DNA from: Planctomycetota bacterium
GTDB taxonomy: Bacteria; Planctomycetota; UBA1135; GCA-002686595
Assembly: GCA_002683825.1 (NCBI GenBank)
Contig: NYUD01000012.1
Span: 1-48,234 of the forward strand
DNA: 48,234 nucleotides
Direction: 5' to 3'
Below, piece by piece: positions 7,030 to 16,131 of this stretch. The notes under the pieces were generated by a model. It searched no databases. It was given only the letters and a program-made list of their open reading frames with translations, and had not been told where the DNA came from. Within the stretch, counting starts at the first letter, position 1. Each line of letters begins with the position of its first letter. Both the position numbers and the translations under genes were made by a program.

Positions 7030-8817
7030 ATGATTGAACTTGCAAGCGTCTTACTTCTCGGGATCGGAGCCCAGTGGCTGGCGTGGCGTCTGCGGCTTCC
7101 CTCGATTCTTCTCCTGCTCCTGGTCGGCTTCGCGGTCGGGCCGTTTACGGGACAGAGATTCATCGATCCCAAAGCCATGCTGGGGGAGAGCTTCACCCCC
7201 TTCGTCTCGCTGGCGGTTGCCCTCATCCTGCTCGAAGGCGGACTGACCCTGCGCCTGCGCGACCTGCGCGGAAACGGAAGGGCCGTTCGCAACCTGGTCA
7301 TCATCGGGTCCCCGGCCACCTTCGCCCTGACCGCTCTGGTCGCGAAATGGACGCTGGACATGGACTGGGGGATGTCGTGCCTCCTGGGAGCGATCCTCGT
7401 GGTGACCGGTCCGACGGTGATCGTCCCGTTGCTCCGCCACGTGCGCCCCAGCGGCACGGTGGGCTCGGTGGTGCACTGGGAGGGAATCGTCACCGATCCC
7501 CTGGGAGCGATTCTCGCGGTACTGGTCTTCCAGGCGATGGTCGCGGCCAGCGCCGGAGGGGGAGCCGTGACTTCCGTCCTGTGGGGCCTCGCCGGGGCAC
7601 TGTTCTCCGGCGCAGCAGCCGGCACGCTGGCGGCCGCGATCCTGGTCATCGTCTTCATCAAACACTGGGTCCCCGACTTCCTCCACAACGGGGTCGCCCT
7701 CGCCCTGGGGATCGCCGCCTTCGTCTCGTCAAACGCGGTCAGCCACGAGTCGGGTCTCATGGCCGTGACGTGGATGGGAATCCTCCTGGCGAACCAGAAC
7801 TACGTGGTCATCGAGCACATCGTCGAATTCAAGGAGAACCTACGGGTGCTCCTGATCTCGAGCCTCTTCATCCTGATCGCCGCAAGCCTGCCGATCGAGG
7901 AGTTCATGCGCTTCGACCTGCGCATGCTGGCATTTGTGCTGCTCATGATCTTCTTGGTGCGCCCCGTCGCGGTTTTTTTCTCATCGATCGGCACGACTCT
8001 CTCGTGGCGCGAGCGCGTCTTCATCGCGTGGCTAGCGCCGCGCGGAGTCGTCGCCGCGGCCGTATCTTCCGTATTCGCCCTCGAGTTGGCCGCCATCGAC
8101 TACCCAGGGGCCGACCGGCTGGTGACGGTCGTTTTTGCCGTGATCGTCATCACCGTAATGGTCTACGGCTTGACCGCCGGCCGCCTGGCGCGCTTGCTCG
8201 GCCTGGCCGAAAGCAACCCCCAGGGCACCCTGATCGTCGGGGCTCAGGCCTGGGCTCGCTCGCTTGCGAAGGCGCTTCAAAACGCCGGTATCGAGGTCGT
8301 CTTGATCGATGTCAACTTCCGCGAGATCCAGGCCGCACGGATGGAAGGGCTGAACGTCTACCACTCGAGCATCCTGGCGGAGGATCTGGAGGAGCGCGTT
8401 TCGTTCGCGGGTCTGGGCCATCTCCTGTGCCTGACAACCAATGACGAGGTGAACTCGCTGGCCTGCCTGCACCACGCCTCCTGGTTTGGGCGAGAAAATG
8501 TCTATCAACTGGTCGCGGAGGAAGGGATTGCCCTGGAGGGCATCCCCCGGCACCTGAGCGGACGAGCCCTCTTCGACAAGAACCTCGACTACTGGTCTCT
8601 TGAGACGCGCTGCAGGCGGGGCAGCACCATCAAGTCGACCAAACTGACCAAGGAGTTCGACTACTCCGACTTCCTTGCCGTCAACGAGCATTCCGGAGAA
8701 GCACCGATCCCACTCTTCGTCATCGACGAGAATGAAGCGCTGCGCGTGAACGTGTCCGGAAAGGACCTCGAGCCCAGGCCCGGCCACACGGTGGTCGCTC
8801 TGGTGGGTCCGGAATAG
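7030..8817 (+). CDS. Cation/proton antiporter with C-terminal TrkA-N domain
   Basis: A 595-residue membrane antiporter of the CPA family. About 12 transmembrane segments span residues 1-395, with VTGPTVIVPLLRHV and HWEGIVTDPLGA as the ion-binding region (TDP in place of the usual ND pair). A Rossmann domain follows from about residue 398 (GTLIVGAQAWARSLAKAL, VVLIDVN), of the TrkA-N/RCK type that binds nucleotide and gates transport, then a C-terminal extension. It exchanges Na+ or K+ for H+; the ion cannot be told. ATG 7030 overlaps an upstream in-frame ATG of the divergent rhodanese frame, so the 82 bases before the rhodanese start at 6947 must carry both promoters. Confidence 0.9.
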   Translation: MIELASVLLLGIGAQWLAWRLRLPSILLLLLVGFAVGPFTGQRFIDPKAMLGESFTPFVSLAVALILLEGGLTLRLRDLRGNGRAVRNLVIIGSPATFALTALVAKWTLDMDWGMSCLLGAILVVTGPTVIVPLLRHVRPSGTVGSVVHWEGIVTDPLGAILAVLVFQAMVAASAGGGAVTSVLWGLAGALFSGAAAGTLAAAILVIVFIKHWVPDFLHNGVALALGIAAFVSSNAVSHESGLMAVTWMGILLANQNYVVIEHIVEFKENLRVLLISSLFILIAASLPIEEFMRFDLRMLAFVLLMIFLVRPVAVFFSSIGTTLSWRERVFIAWLAPRGVVAAAVSSVFALELAAIDYPGADRLVTVVFAVIVITVMVYGLTAGRLARLLGLAESNPQGTLIVGAQAWARSLAKALQNAGIEVVLIDVNFREIQAARMEGLNVYHSSILAEDLEERVSFAGLGHLLCLTTNDEVNSLACLHHASWFGRENVYQLVAEEGIALEGIPRHLSGRALFDKNLDYWSLETRCRRGSTIKSTKLTKEFDYSDFLAVNEHSGEAPIPLFVIDENEALRVNVSGKDLEPRPGHTVVALVGPE

Positions 8818-8925
8818 CGCCGCACTCCTCACCGCCCGGAAGGAGCTACCTCTTTCGAAGTTCATCGGGGCGAATCATTCAAGTGTGGCGAAATCAGGGG
8901 TCGAAAACACTTGTTCGGTTCTCGG

Positions 8926-9993
8926 ATGAAGGAAGCCCCCTCGAAACACTCTACGACGCCCACCGAACTCCTGGGGTGGCACGAGGCTGACACTTCCAAT
9001 TCTCCGGAACCTGTGCTCCTGCTGCAGCGATTGCGCGCAGGCTACCCGGTTGAGCAGCCGATCGACCTCTCGAGAGCGTACTTGCTCGAGGAGGATCTTT
9101 CCGGGCTGGACCTCACCGGAGCTTGCCTCCAGGGTGCGGAACTGGGCCGAGCGAAGCTTTGCGAAGCCATCCTGACGGGGGCCGATCTGTCCGGCGCCTC
9201 GCTCTACGAGGCGGACCTGTCAGGGGCGGAGCTCTCCGGCGTCGACCTATCGCAGGCCAACCTCGATTCGGCTCGGCTGCGGTGTGCCGTACTGAACAAA
9301 GCCAACCTGTCCGGCGCAACACTGACGAACGCCGAACTTCAAGGCGCCACGCTCACCGAGGCCGACTTCAGTGGAGCCGATCTGCGCTTTTCATGCCTGA
9401 GCGATGTCCACGCTCGCAATACGAATTTCTCGGACGTGGACCTTACTCGCGCCAAGCTCTTTCAGGCCGACCTGGAGGGGGCACAGGTGCACTCAGCCAT
9501 CATGGACTATGTGTGTCTGCGCGGGGCGAACGTGTCGCACCTGTCCGGCTACAAGAAGGCCTCATGGATCGGCGTCGACCTTCGTGAAATCGATTTCACA
9601 GGAGCCCACCTCTTCCGCAACTTCGTGTTGGATCAGAACTACATCGAGGAGTTCCGAACCCAATCGCGCTGGACCGGCATTCTCTATCATCTTTGGCACA
9701 TCACGAGCGATTGCGGGCGGAGCGTCAAGCGGTGGGCGTTTTGGACCGCCACGATTGTTGTCATGTTTGCCTTCCTGTTCAGTCTTGTCGAAATCGACTA
9801 CGGCAATTACCCCACCAACCTCTCGGCGCTTTACTTCAGCGTGGTGACGTTGACGACCTTGGGCTATGGCGACGTGCTTCCCACGACCGCCATCGGCCAA
9901 GTGATCGTGATGGCGGAGGTCGTGACCGGCTACGTGATGCTTGGTGGACTGCTCACCATCCTCAGTCACAAGATGGCTTCGCGGTCAAACTGA
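8926..9993 (+). CDS. Pentapeptide-repeat protein fused to a two-TM potassium channel
   Basis: A 355-residue protein. Residues about 45-205 are A(D/N)LxG-type pentapeptide repeats (LSGLDLTGACLQGAEL, LTGADLSGASLYEADL), expected to form a right-handed quadrilateral beta-helix. Two membrane segments follow (WTATIVVMFAFLFSLV and VIVMAEVVTGYVMLGG). They flank a pore with the potassium selectivity filter TTLGYGD. This is an Ion_trans_2-type channel with a cytoplasmic helix domain, perhaps a sensor or assembly scaffold. The start is unsure: TTG 8911 has AGGGG upstream, while ATG 8926 has no clear site. The neighbouring antiporter also moves cations. Confidence 0.85.
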   Translation: MKEAPSKHSTTPTELLGWHEADTSNSPEPVLLLQRLRAGYPVEQPIDLSRAYLLEEDLSGLDLTGACLQGAELGRAKLCEAILTGADLSGASLYEADLSGAELSGVDLSQANLDSARLRCAVLNKANLSGATLTNAELQGATLTEADFSGADLRFSCLSDVHARNTNFSDVDLTRAKLFQADLEGAQVHSAIMDYVCLRGANVSHLSGYKKASWIGVDLREIDFTGAHLFRNFVLDQNYIEEFRTQSRWTGILYHLWHITSDCGRSVKRWAFWTATIVVMFAFLFSLVEIDYGNYPTNLSALYFSVVTLTTLGYGDVLPTTAIGQVIVMAEVVTGYVMLGGLLTILSHKMASRSN

Positions 9994-10255
9994 GTGGAGC
10001 TCGCGCAAGGCCCGCTCCGGCCCTGGCCGGCCGGGCTCCGATTCGGCCTTCTTTGAACGCTCTCCGCCCCGCACACGTATTCAGGGCCGTGCTCAGGTCG
10101 TTGCCGCAGGTCTCCACCGTTCTGGTCCCCGAGACGATTGGAGCGCCGGGCGCGATCTTGCGCTGGATGGGTCGGGGCGGACGACCGAGGACCGGCACAT
10201 CGAGCCGGGAGAGGTCGGCGCGGCATTTCCGATCTTCATCTCCTATAGTGCGTCC

Positions 10256-10990
10256 ATGGTCCTGCGAATCGCCATGTGGTCGGGCCCCCGAAACATCTCG
10301 ACGGCCATTCTGCGCTCGTTCGGCGCACGCTCTGACACACACGTCTCCGACGAGCCCTTCTACGCCTACTACCTGAAGAGCACCGGTCTCCGCCACCCCA
10401 ATGCCGACGAGGTCCTTGCGACCCACGAGTGCGATTGGCGTCGCGTGGTGGACGAGATCACCGGCCCGACTCCCGCAGGCCACACGATCTGGTACCAAAA
10501 ACACATGGCCCATCATCTGCTCGACGGGGTCGGGCGCGACTGGCTCGAGGGCTTCGTCCAGGCCTTCTTGATTCGCGAGCCGCGGGCCATGTTGACCTCG
10601 CTCCTGGAAAAGCTCGACGACGTACGCCTCGAAGACACGGGGCTGCCCCAGCTGGTCGAGCTGTTCCGTCGCCAGCATGCCGAGATTGGAGCGCCGCCCC
10701 CCGTGGTCGATGCGAAAGAGCTCCTCCTGGACCCGGAAGGGGTCCTGCGGGGCCTGTGCGAAAGACTGGGCATCCCCTTCGATTCGGCCATGCTGGGGTG
10801 GGAGCCGGGGCCACGGGACACCGACGGATGCTGGGGGCCGTACTGGTACGCGAACACCTACGCATCGACCGGCTTTGCACCGTACCGTCACAAGGACACC
10901 GGGCTCCCCGTCGAATACGAAGAGCTGGCCCGGCAGTGCGAAGAGCTCTACAACGAAATGGCCCGTCACCGGATCCAGGCCTCGCCATGA
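10256..10990 (+). CDS. Sulfotransferase-like P-loop protein
   Basis: A 244-residue protein with a sulfotransferase-type fold. The N-terminal MWSGPRNISTAIL corresponds to the PAPS 5'-phosphosulfate loop, and later segments (FVQAFLIREPRAMLTSLL, VDAKELLLDPEGVLRGLC) match the family. ATG 10256 puts the phosphate loop at the N-terminus; the frame is open upstream with nothing conserved. Its stop overlaps the next start as ATGA, so it is translated with the aminotransferase. I recall plant and bacterial proteins in which this domain is fused to the same aminotransferase. The enzymatic role is unproven. Confidence 0.75.
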   Translation: MVLRIAMWSGPRNISTAILRSFGARSDTHVSDEPFYAYYLKSTGLRHPNADEVLATHECDWRRVVDEITGPTPAGHTIWYQKHMAHHLLDGVGRDWLEGFVQAFLIREPRAMLTSLLEKLDDVRLEDTGLPQLVELFRRQHAEIGAPPPVVDAKELLLDPEGVLRGLCERLGIPFDSAMLGWEPGPRDTDGCWGPYWYANTYASTGFAPYRHKDTGLPVEYEELARQCEELYNEMARHRIQASP

Positions 10991-11889
10991 AACAGAGCTT
11001 CAACCCCAAGAATACCGACATCCTCATCAATATCGACGGGGAGCTTCTTCGGCGGCAGGAAGCCAAGATCAGCGTGTTCGATTCGCTGGTCCAGGGCGGC
11101 GACGGATGCTGGGAAGGGCTACGGGCCTATCAGGGGCGTGTCTTTCGGCTCAAGGAACACCTCCAGCGCCTGTTCCATTCCGCAAGATCACTGGGCTTCG
11201 AGAGCATTCCCTCCGAAGAGCACATCCGGCGTGAGATCCACCGCACGCTGGAAGCGAACAACATGGCGGACGACGCACACATCCGCTTGACGCTCTCGCG
11301 CGGTCTCAAGATCACCTCGGGAATGGATCCGCGGCTCAACCAGGCCGGCCCGACGCTCATCGTCTTGGCCGAGCACAAAGCTCCCGTGTACGACAGGGCG
11401 GGCCTCAAGCTGATCACCAGCTCTCTACGCCGCTCTCCGCCGGACTGCCTGGACCCGAAGATCCACCACAACAACCTGCTGCCCTCCATTCTGGCCAAGA
11501 TCGAAGCCAACGCCGCCGGAGCAGACGACGCCGTGATGCTGGACGTTCGCGGTTTCGTCGCCGAAACCAACGCGACGCACCTCTTCCTGGTCAGCACTGA
11601 AACGTTGAAAACCAGCCGAACCGTGGCCTGCCCCGAAGGCGTGACCCGTGCGACCGTGCTCGAACTCTGTCAGGTTCACGGGATCCCCCACGAGGTGACG
11701 GATCTCTCTCTGGTGGAGTTCTACCGCGCCGACGAGGTCTTCTGCACCGGCACGATGGGCGAGCTCGCGGGTGTCGTCGAAATCGACGGCCGGCCCATCG
11801 GAGGGGGTGAGGTGGGGCCGATGACGCGCCGACTTGCAGAGCTGTACGTCGAGGTGACACGTACCGAAAGCGAAGTAATCCTCACCTAG
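10987..11889 (+). CDS. Class IV (branched-chain / D-amino acid type) aminotransferase
   Basis: A 300-residue fold-type IV PLP aminotransferase. Family motifs are GDGCWEGLRAYQGRVFRLKEH, split as GDGCWEGLRAY and GRVFRLKEHL; the PLP lysine in LDPKIHHNNLL; FVAETNATHLFLV (the E-x-x-x-x-N glutamate); and EVFCTGTMGEL. It could be IlvE-like, acting on branched-chain amino acids, or a D-amino-acid or aminodeoxychorismate-lyase-like relative. Its start codon overlaps the TGA of the sulfotransferase-like gene, which implies joint function. Its stop lies six bases from the convergent HTTM gene. Confidence 0.88.
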   Translation: MKQSFNPKNTDILINIDGELLRRQEAKISVFDSLVQGGDGCWEGLRAYQGRVFRLKEHLQRLFHSARSLGFESIPSEEHIRREIHRTLEANNMADDAHIRLTLSRGLKITSGMDPRLNQAGPTLIVLAEHKAPVYDRAGLKLITSSLRRSPPDCLDPKIHHNNLLPSILAKIEANAAGADDAVMLDVRGFVAETNATHLFLVSTETLKTSRTVACPEGVTRATVLELCQVHGIPHEVTDLSLVEFYRADEVFCTGTMGELAGVVEIDGRPIGGGEVGPMTRRLAELYVEVTRTESEVILT

Positions 11890-11895
11890 CGAGAC

Positions 11896-13236
11896 CTATC
11901 TCGCCGGCAGAGGAGCGGATAGCGACAGGATCCATTCCTCCGATCCCCAGCCGGGATGCACGGCGGCCAGGTCGATCTGCGGGTCGACTATCGCTCGATA
12001 GGGGCGGCCGTTGAGGGAAACGCGAATGTCTGCACGCAGCTCGGCTCGAATCCCTGCGGCTTCGGCTTTGTCGGCCACGTAGCGCGCAAACTGCCGGATC
12101 ATCTCCGGGTGCATGCACATCTGCGTGATCTGGCGATTCGTCAGGTAATCGCGTGGGTCGACACCGCCGGTTTCGCCGCTCTCGGCGTCCCGTATCGTGA
12201 TGGAGTGGATGCGCGCTCGCTTGTCCCGCAGCTTCATGTGCCAGGAAAAGCGACGACCCTCTTCCGTCCAGTCGGACCGGCCCGGATAGAGCAGATGACG
12301 GAAAGGAACGAGCACTTGAACAGCGACCCAGGCGACGAGCAGGCTCATGGGTAATGCCCTCATGCGTCCCCAGCTCGGTGGCGTCACTGCCGGAGTTGCA
12401 CTTCCGCGCCTCCTGGAGAGGATCCGCCGGGGCCAATCCGGTTCAAAGAAAAGAGTCGTCCCCGCAATCATTAACCATGGAAAAACCCCGATCGCAAAGA
12501 GCCTGTCGTTGATCAGGTGAAAGGCGACCGCAACAGCGAAAGCAAGCCCGCGCGTGCGTGGCAGGAGCATCAGCGGCACGATCGCCAGGTCGAAGAGAAG
12601 CCCGCCCCAAACGAACAAGTCCACCATCCAGGGCTCCTCGAAAAAGCGCCCGAACAGGGGAAAGTCCGTGCGCTCCGCGAGCCACATCCGCATCGGCTGC
12701 CCCTGCAACCAGTCTCCGCCGAGCTTGGCGATACCACCGAAAACGTAGGGTATGGCGATCTGAAACCTCAACAGCCAGAGCGCCCAGCGAGGCACGAAGG
12801 GATCGGGCCGAGGTTCGCGTCTGGCATCGAGCGCAGCGACCCGGTGGGCCGGAACGACGCTCATCAAGAGAGCGACCAGGCAGATCAGATAGTGGTGGTT
12901 CTGGTAGGTCGCCTTCTCCCAGAGGAAGAGGGTCGTGTAACCGACGAAGAAGAGCGCTGCACAGAAGCGGTAATGGAATCCAAGTACGATCCCGATGGCC
13001 AGCCCCCCCAACAGGGCGAAGTGCAAGTGCGTGAAGGGGTCCGGCCAGGGGCGCAGCCAGTCGAGGTTGAAGTACGCGAAGTGAAATTGCGGATCGGCGT
13101 AGTCGCGGGCGATCCAGCCATGAAAAAATTGTCGCAGGACCTCCCACAGCAAGGCCAGACCGAAGACGATCCGGAAAAAGGCCAGAGACGCCCCGTCCAC
13201 GGGATCGTTCAGCCCTTGCAGGGAGCGGCGCGCCAT
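11896..13236 (-). CDS. HTTM-domain membrane protein, vitamin K-dependent gamma-carboxylase-like
   Basis: A 446-residue multi-pass protein of the HTTM/VKGC family. Conserved blocks are SLAFFRIVFGLALLWEVLR, the loop WEKATYQNHHYLICL, and YVFGGIAKLGGDWLQGQPM. About eight hydrophobic segments are followed by a soluble C-terminal domain (from about 330) with RFSWHMKLRDKRA. In animals this fold carboxylates glutamate using vitamin K hydroquinone; bacterial members are largely uncharacterised. I chose ATG 13236 because the upstream extension (RKGKRSRYSR) is not conserved-looking. It lies downstream of proS on the same strand, 132 bases away, perhaps with its own promoter. Confidence 0.8.
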   Translation of the reverse strand: MARRSLQGLNDPVDGASLAFFRIVFGLALLWEVLRQFFHGWIARDYADPQFHFAYFNLDWLRPWPDPFTHLHFALLGGLAIGIVLGFHYRFCAALFFVGYTTLFLWEKATYQNHHYLICLVALLMSVVPAHRVAALDARREPRPDPFVPRWALWLLRFQIAIPYVFGGIAKLGGDWLQGQPMRMWLAERTDFPLFGRFFEEPWMVDLFVWGGLLFDLAIVPLMLLPRTRGLAFAVAVAFHLINDRLFAIGVFPWLMIAGTTLFFEPDWPRRILSRRRGSATPAVTPPSWGRMRALPMSLLVAWVAVQVLVPFRHLLYPGRSDWTEEGRRFSWHMKLRDKRARIHSITIRDAESGETGGVDPRDYLTNRQITQMCMHPEMIRQFARYVADKAEAAGIRAELRADIRVSLNGRPYRAIVDPQIDLAAVHPGWGSEEWILSLSAPLPAR

Positions 13237-13368
13237 CCCGGGTAGGATAGCGCCTGCTCCTCCCGGGCTTTTCTCCCTCGATCGGGAATATCTCGAGCGC
13301 TTTCCCTTCCGCAATCATCGTCGACCGATTCTCGTCGAGCGCGGGGCTCCAGCCCGATTCGGTCCGGA

Positions 13369-15102
13369 CTAGCCCGCCGCCGCGATGGCCTGCTCGATAT
13401 TCGCGATCACTTCCAAAACCGTCACCACGCTGCGCTCCGAGCCCGCGCGCGTGCTCCATTCCACCTTTCCGTCCGCAGCGTCGCGCCCGACCACGACCCG
13501 CAGGGGGATACCGACCAGGTCGGCGTCCTTGAACTTGGCCCCCGGGCGGACCTTCTTGCGGTCGTCCCAGAGCACGTCGACCCCCCGGCCCTCGAGGTCG
13601 TCGTGCAGCTTGCTCGCAAGCGCATCCTGAGTCTCGTCACCCACCGACATCTGCACGATGTGCACGGTATACGGCGCGATGGGTACCGGCCAGATCATCC
13701 CGTTGTCATCGTGGTTCTGCTCGACCGCCGATGCCGCCACGCGTGAGACGCCGATCCCGTAGCACCCCATCCACATGGGACGCGTCTTCTGATCTTCGGC
13801 TTCGAAGGTGGCCCCCATGGCTTCGGAGTACTTCGTACCGAGCTGGAAGATGTGGCCTACCTCGATGCCGCGCGTGATCTCGATCTTGCCCTTACCATCG
13901 ACGGTCGAGTCACCTTCGGCCACGAGCGACAGGTCGACCGTTTCGGGCTGCTCCAGATCGCGCCCGAACCACACGTCGAGGTAGTGCGTGCCCGTTTCGT
14001 TGCCACCGCAAAGAAAACCGTCGACACCTTCGATCGATCGATCCGCGATGAGGCGCACCCCTTCTTGCAGTCCGATCGGTCCGGCATAGCCCGGCTCGGC
14101 TCCGGTAGCTTTGCGTACGGTGTCCTCATCGGCCAGTGTCACCGCGAGTGTGCTCAGGTGGTTCAAGAGCTTGATCTCGTTGATCGCTCGATCCCCACGA
14201 CAAAGGACGGCGACAGGGGCTTGATCCCCCCCGTCCTCGACGTTGTACAGCACGGTCTTGATCATCCGGGTCAGGGGCAGATCCGGAAAGAGCTTCTTCA
14301 GGTCGTCGCACGAGGTCGCTCCCGGCGTCGGCTCCTTGTGTATGGCGACCTTTTCCGCCGGCTTCGGCGGGTCGGAGACGCGAGAGGCCGCGCGTTCGAT
14401 GTTGGCGGCATAGCCCGTCTCGCGGCAGACGGCGATGGCGTCTTCGCCCGTATCGGCGTCGACCATGAATTCTTCGGAACCCGAACCGCCGATCGCGCCG
14501 GAGTCAGCCTCGACCGGCGTGAAGTTCAACCCGCAGCGAGTGAAGATACGCCGATAGATTTCCCGTAGTTTGCCGTATGAGACCTGCATGGCCTCCTTCG
14601 AAACGTCGAAGGAGTACGCGTCCTTCATGATGAATTCGCGCCCCCGCATCAGCCCGAAGCGCGGGCGGATTTCGTCGCGAAACTTCGTCTGAATCTGATA
14701 GAGAATGACCGGCAGCTGCTTGTGGGACTGCACCAGGCGGCGGACGTAGCTGGTCACCACCTCCTCGTGTGTGGGCCCCAGGCAAACCTCGCTCCCCTTG
14801 CGGTCCTTGAAGTGAAAAAGGATGCCCTCGGAGACGTAGCGGTCCCAGCGTCCGGACTCTTCCCAGAGCTCGCGCGGCTGGACCGCCGGCATCAGAAGCT
14901 CCTGACAACCCTCGCGGTCGTGTTCCTCGCGCACGATGGTCTCGATCTTGCGCAAGACACGCCACATCATGGGCCCGTAGACGTAAATCCCCGAAGCCAG
15001 CTTGTGCAGGAAGCCCGCGCGGACCATGAGGGCGTGCGAGCGAACCTCCGCATCGGAGGGGTCGTCGCGCATCGTCACGAAGAGCATCTGGGTCAACTTC
15101 AT
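13369..15102 (-). CDS. proS: Prolyl-tRNA synthetase
   Basis: A 577-residue class II aminoacyl-tRNA synthetase of the bacterial type, charging tRNA-Pro. The N-terminus MKLTQMLFVTMRDDPSDAEV, motif 2 region (FRDEIRPRFGLMRGREFIMKD) and motif 3 (GCYGIGVSRVAASAVEQNHD, here split as GCYGIGVSRV) are clear. The YbaK-like editing insertion sits at about residues 240-385, and the anticodon-binding domain is the last 110 or so residues. Length is typical. The gene is divergent from the DinB-like gene across 249 bases. No frame or residue anomaly was seen. Confidence 0.97.
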   Translation of the reverse strand: MKLTQMLFVTMRDDPSDAEVRSHALMVRAGFLHKLASGIYVYGPMMWRVLRKIETIVREEHDREGCQELLMPAVQPRELWEESGRWDRYVSEGILFHFKDRKGSEVCLGPTHEEVVTSYVRRLVQSHKQLPVILYQIQTKFRDEIRPRFGLMRGREFIMKDAYSFDVSKEAMQVSYGKLREIYRRIFTRCGLNFTPVEADSGAIGGSGSEEFMVDADTGEDAIAVCRETGYAANIERAASRVSDPPKPAEKVAIHKEPTPGATSCDDLKKLFPDLPLTRMIKTVLYNVEDGGDQAPVAVLCRGDRAINEIKLLNHLSTLAVTLADEDTVRKATGAEPGYAGPIGLQEGVRLIADRSIEGVDGFLCGGNETGTHYLDVWFGRDLEQPETVDLSLVAEGDSTVDGKGKIEITRGIEVGHIFQLGTKYSEAMGATFEAEDQKTRPMWMGCYGIGVSRVAASAVEQNHDDNGMIWPVPIAPYTVHIVQMSVGDETQDALASKLHDDLEGRGVDVLWDDRKKVRPGAKFKDADLVGIPLRVVVGRDAADGKVEWSTRAGSERSVVTVLEVIANIEQAIAAAG

Positions 15103-15351
15103 CGTGCGCGGATTGTAGGGTTCCCGCGAGAGACGAGAAGCGCGGGCTCCCGCGCCGTCGCCGAATTAAGCAGGAGGCGAGGTTCAACGGTGAGCGAAGT
15201 TCGCCGAAACTCCCGCATCTCCTGCTCGGGCCGTACTCGCTCGGGGAATTCACCCCCGGCCACGATTTGCAGGCCTTCCTGACCCGCTTTCCACCGGACC
15301 TGGACCACCGACAGCTCAGAAGGGGCCGGCCCGGGCTAGAATGGGCGGACC
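15103..15351. other. Divergent intergenic region between proS and DinB-like gene
   Basis: These 249 bases must hold the promoters for both genes. I see GC-rich short inverted segments but no convincing -35/-10 pair, T-box or other named RNA element. Confidence 0.4.
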
Positions 15352-15870
15352 ATGCCCGCCACCGGACGAGAGTTCGTCACCGAATCGATTCGCTATCTGC
15401 GCGATGTCTATCTCCCGCGGCTCGAACTGGCAGCGCAGGCCCTACCCACAGGGGACCTCTGGTGGCAACCGCACCCCGGGTGCCTGAGCTTCGGAAACGT
15501 CCTTCTGCATCTGGAAGGCAACATCCGCCAGTGGCTCGTCTCGGGGCTGGGGGAGGGGGCCGACCAGCGCGACCGCGCTTCGGAATTCAGGGCAACCGAC
15601 GGCCAGGAGGTAGGAGCGCTACTTCGCCGTCTGCGGGAGACGATCGACGCCGCTGTAGCGACTTTCGAGGACTTCGACGAGCAAGACCTCACCCGCGCGT
15701 TCGAAATCCAGAGCTTCAAGACCACGGGACAGAACGCGATCTACCACGTCGTCGAGCACTTCTCGTGGCACACGGGCCAGGCCGTCTGTATCGCCAAGGC
15801 CCGCAGTGGCCCGCACCACGGTGTCGCGTTCTATGACGACGAAAAAATGAACGCAGCCCGCAACGGATAG
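15352..15870 (+). CDS. DinB-like / DUF1572 four-helix protein
   Basis: A 172-residue protein of the DinB/YfiT-like superfamily, which forms four-helix bundles binding a metal through three histidines. Candidate ligands are the His in VLLHLEGNIRQWL and two in HVVEHFSWHTGQ. Relatives include bacillithiol and mycothiol-dependent transferases and damage-inducible proteins; the substrate is unknown. ATG 15352 fits the family's N-terminal helix (ESIRYLRDVYLPRLE). The gene stands alone, divergent from proS. Confidence 0.85.
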   Translation: MPATGREFVTESIRYLRDVYLPRLELAAQALPTGDLWWQPHPGCLSFGNVLLHLEGNIRQWLVSGLGEGADQRDRASEFRATDGQEVGALLRRLRETIDAAVATFEDFDEQDLTRAFEIQSFKTTGQNAIYHVVEHFSWHTGQAVCIAKARSGPHHGVAFYDDEKMNAARNG

Positions 15871-16131
15871 GCTTCATGGGCTACGAACGAAAGAGGACGC
15901 CCTCGCGGCGAAATTCCCCGATATCGAAGGCAAAGTCCCACTCCTTTACCTCGGAACGCGCCTTCTCCGCCGGCCCCGGGCTCCAGACCCAGCGGAGTTA
16001 GGAAACCTCCTTGGGAATCGCGCCGCCGCCGCCAGCGGGGGTCGATGGATCCGGAGCAGCCAACCGCCCTACCCGCCGGGTCCGTCAGGTTTCGCTGGGA
16101 AAACGCGCACGTTTTCGGGATAAGAAACGGC

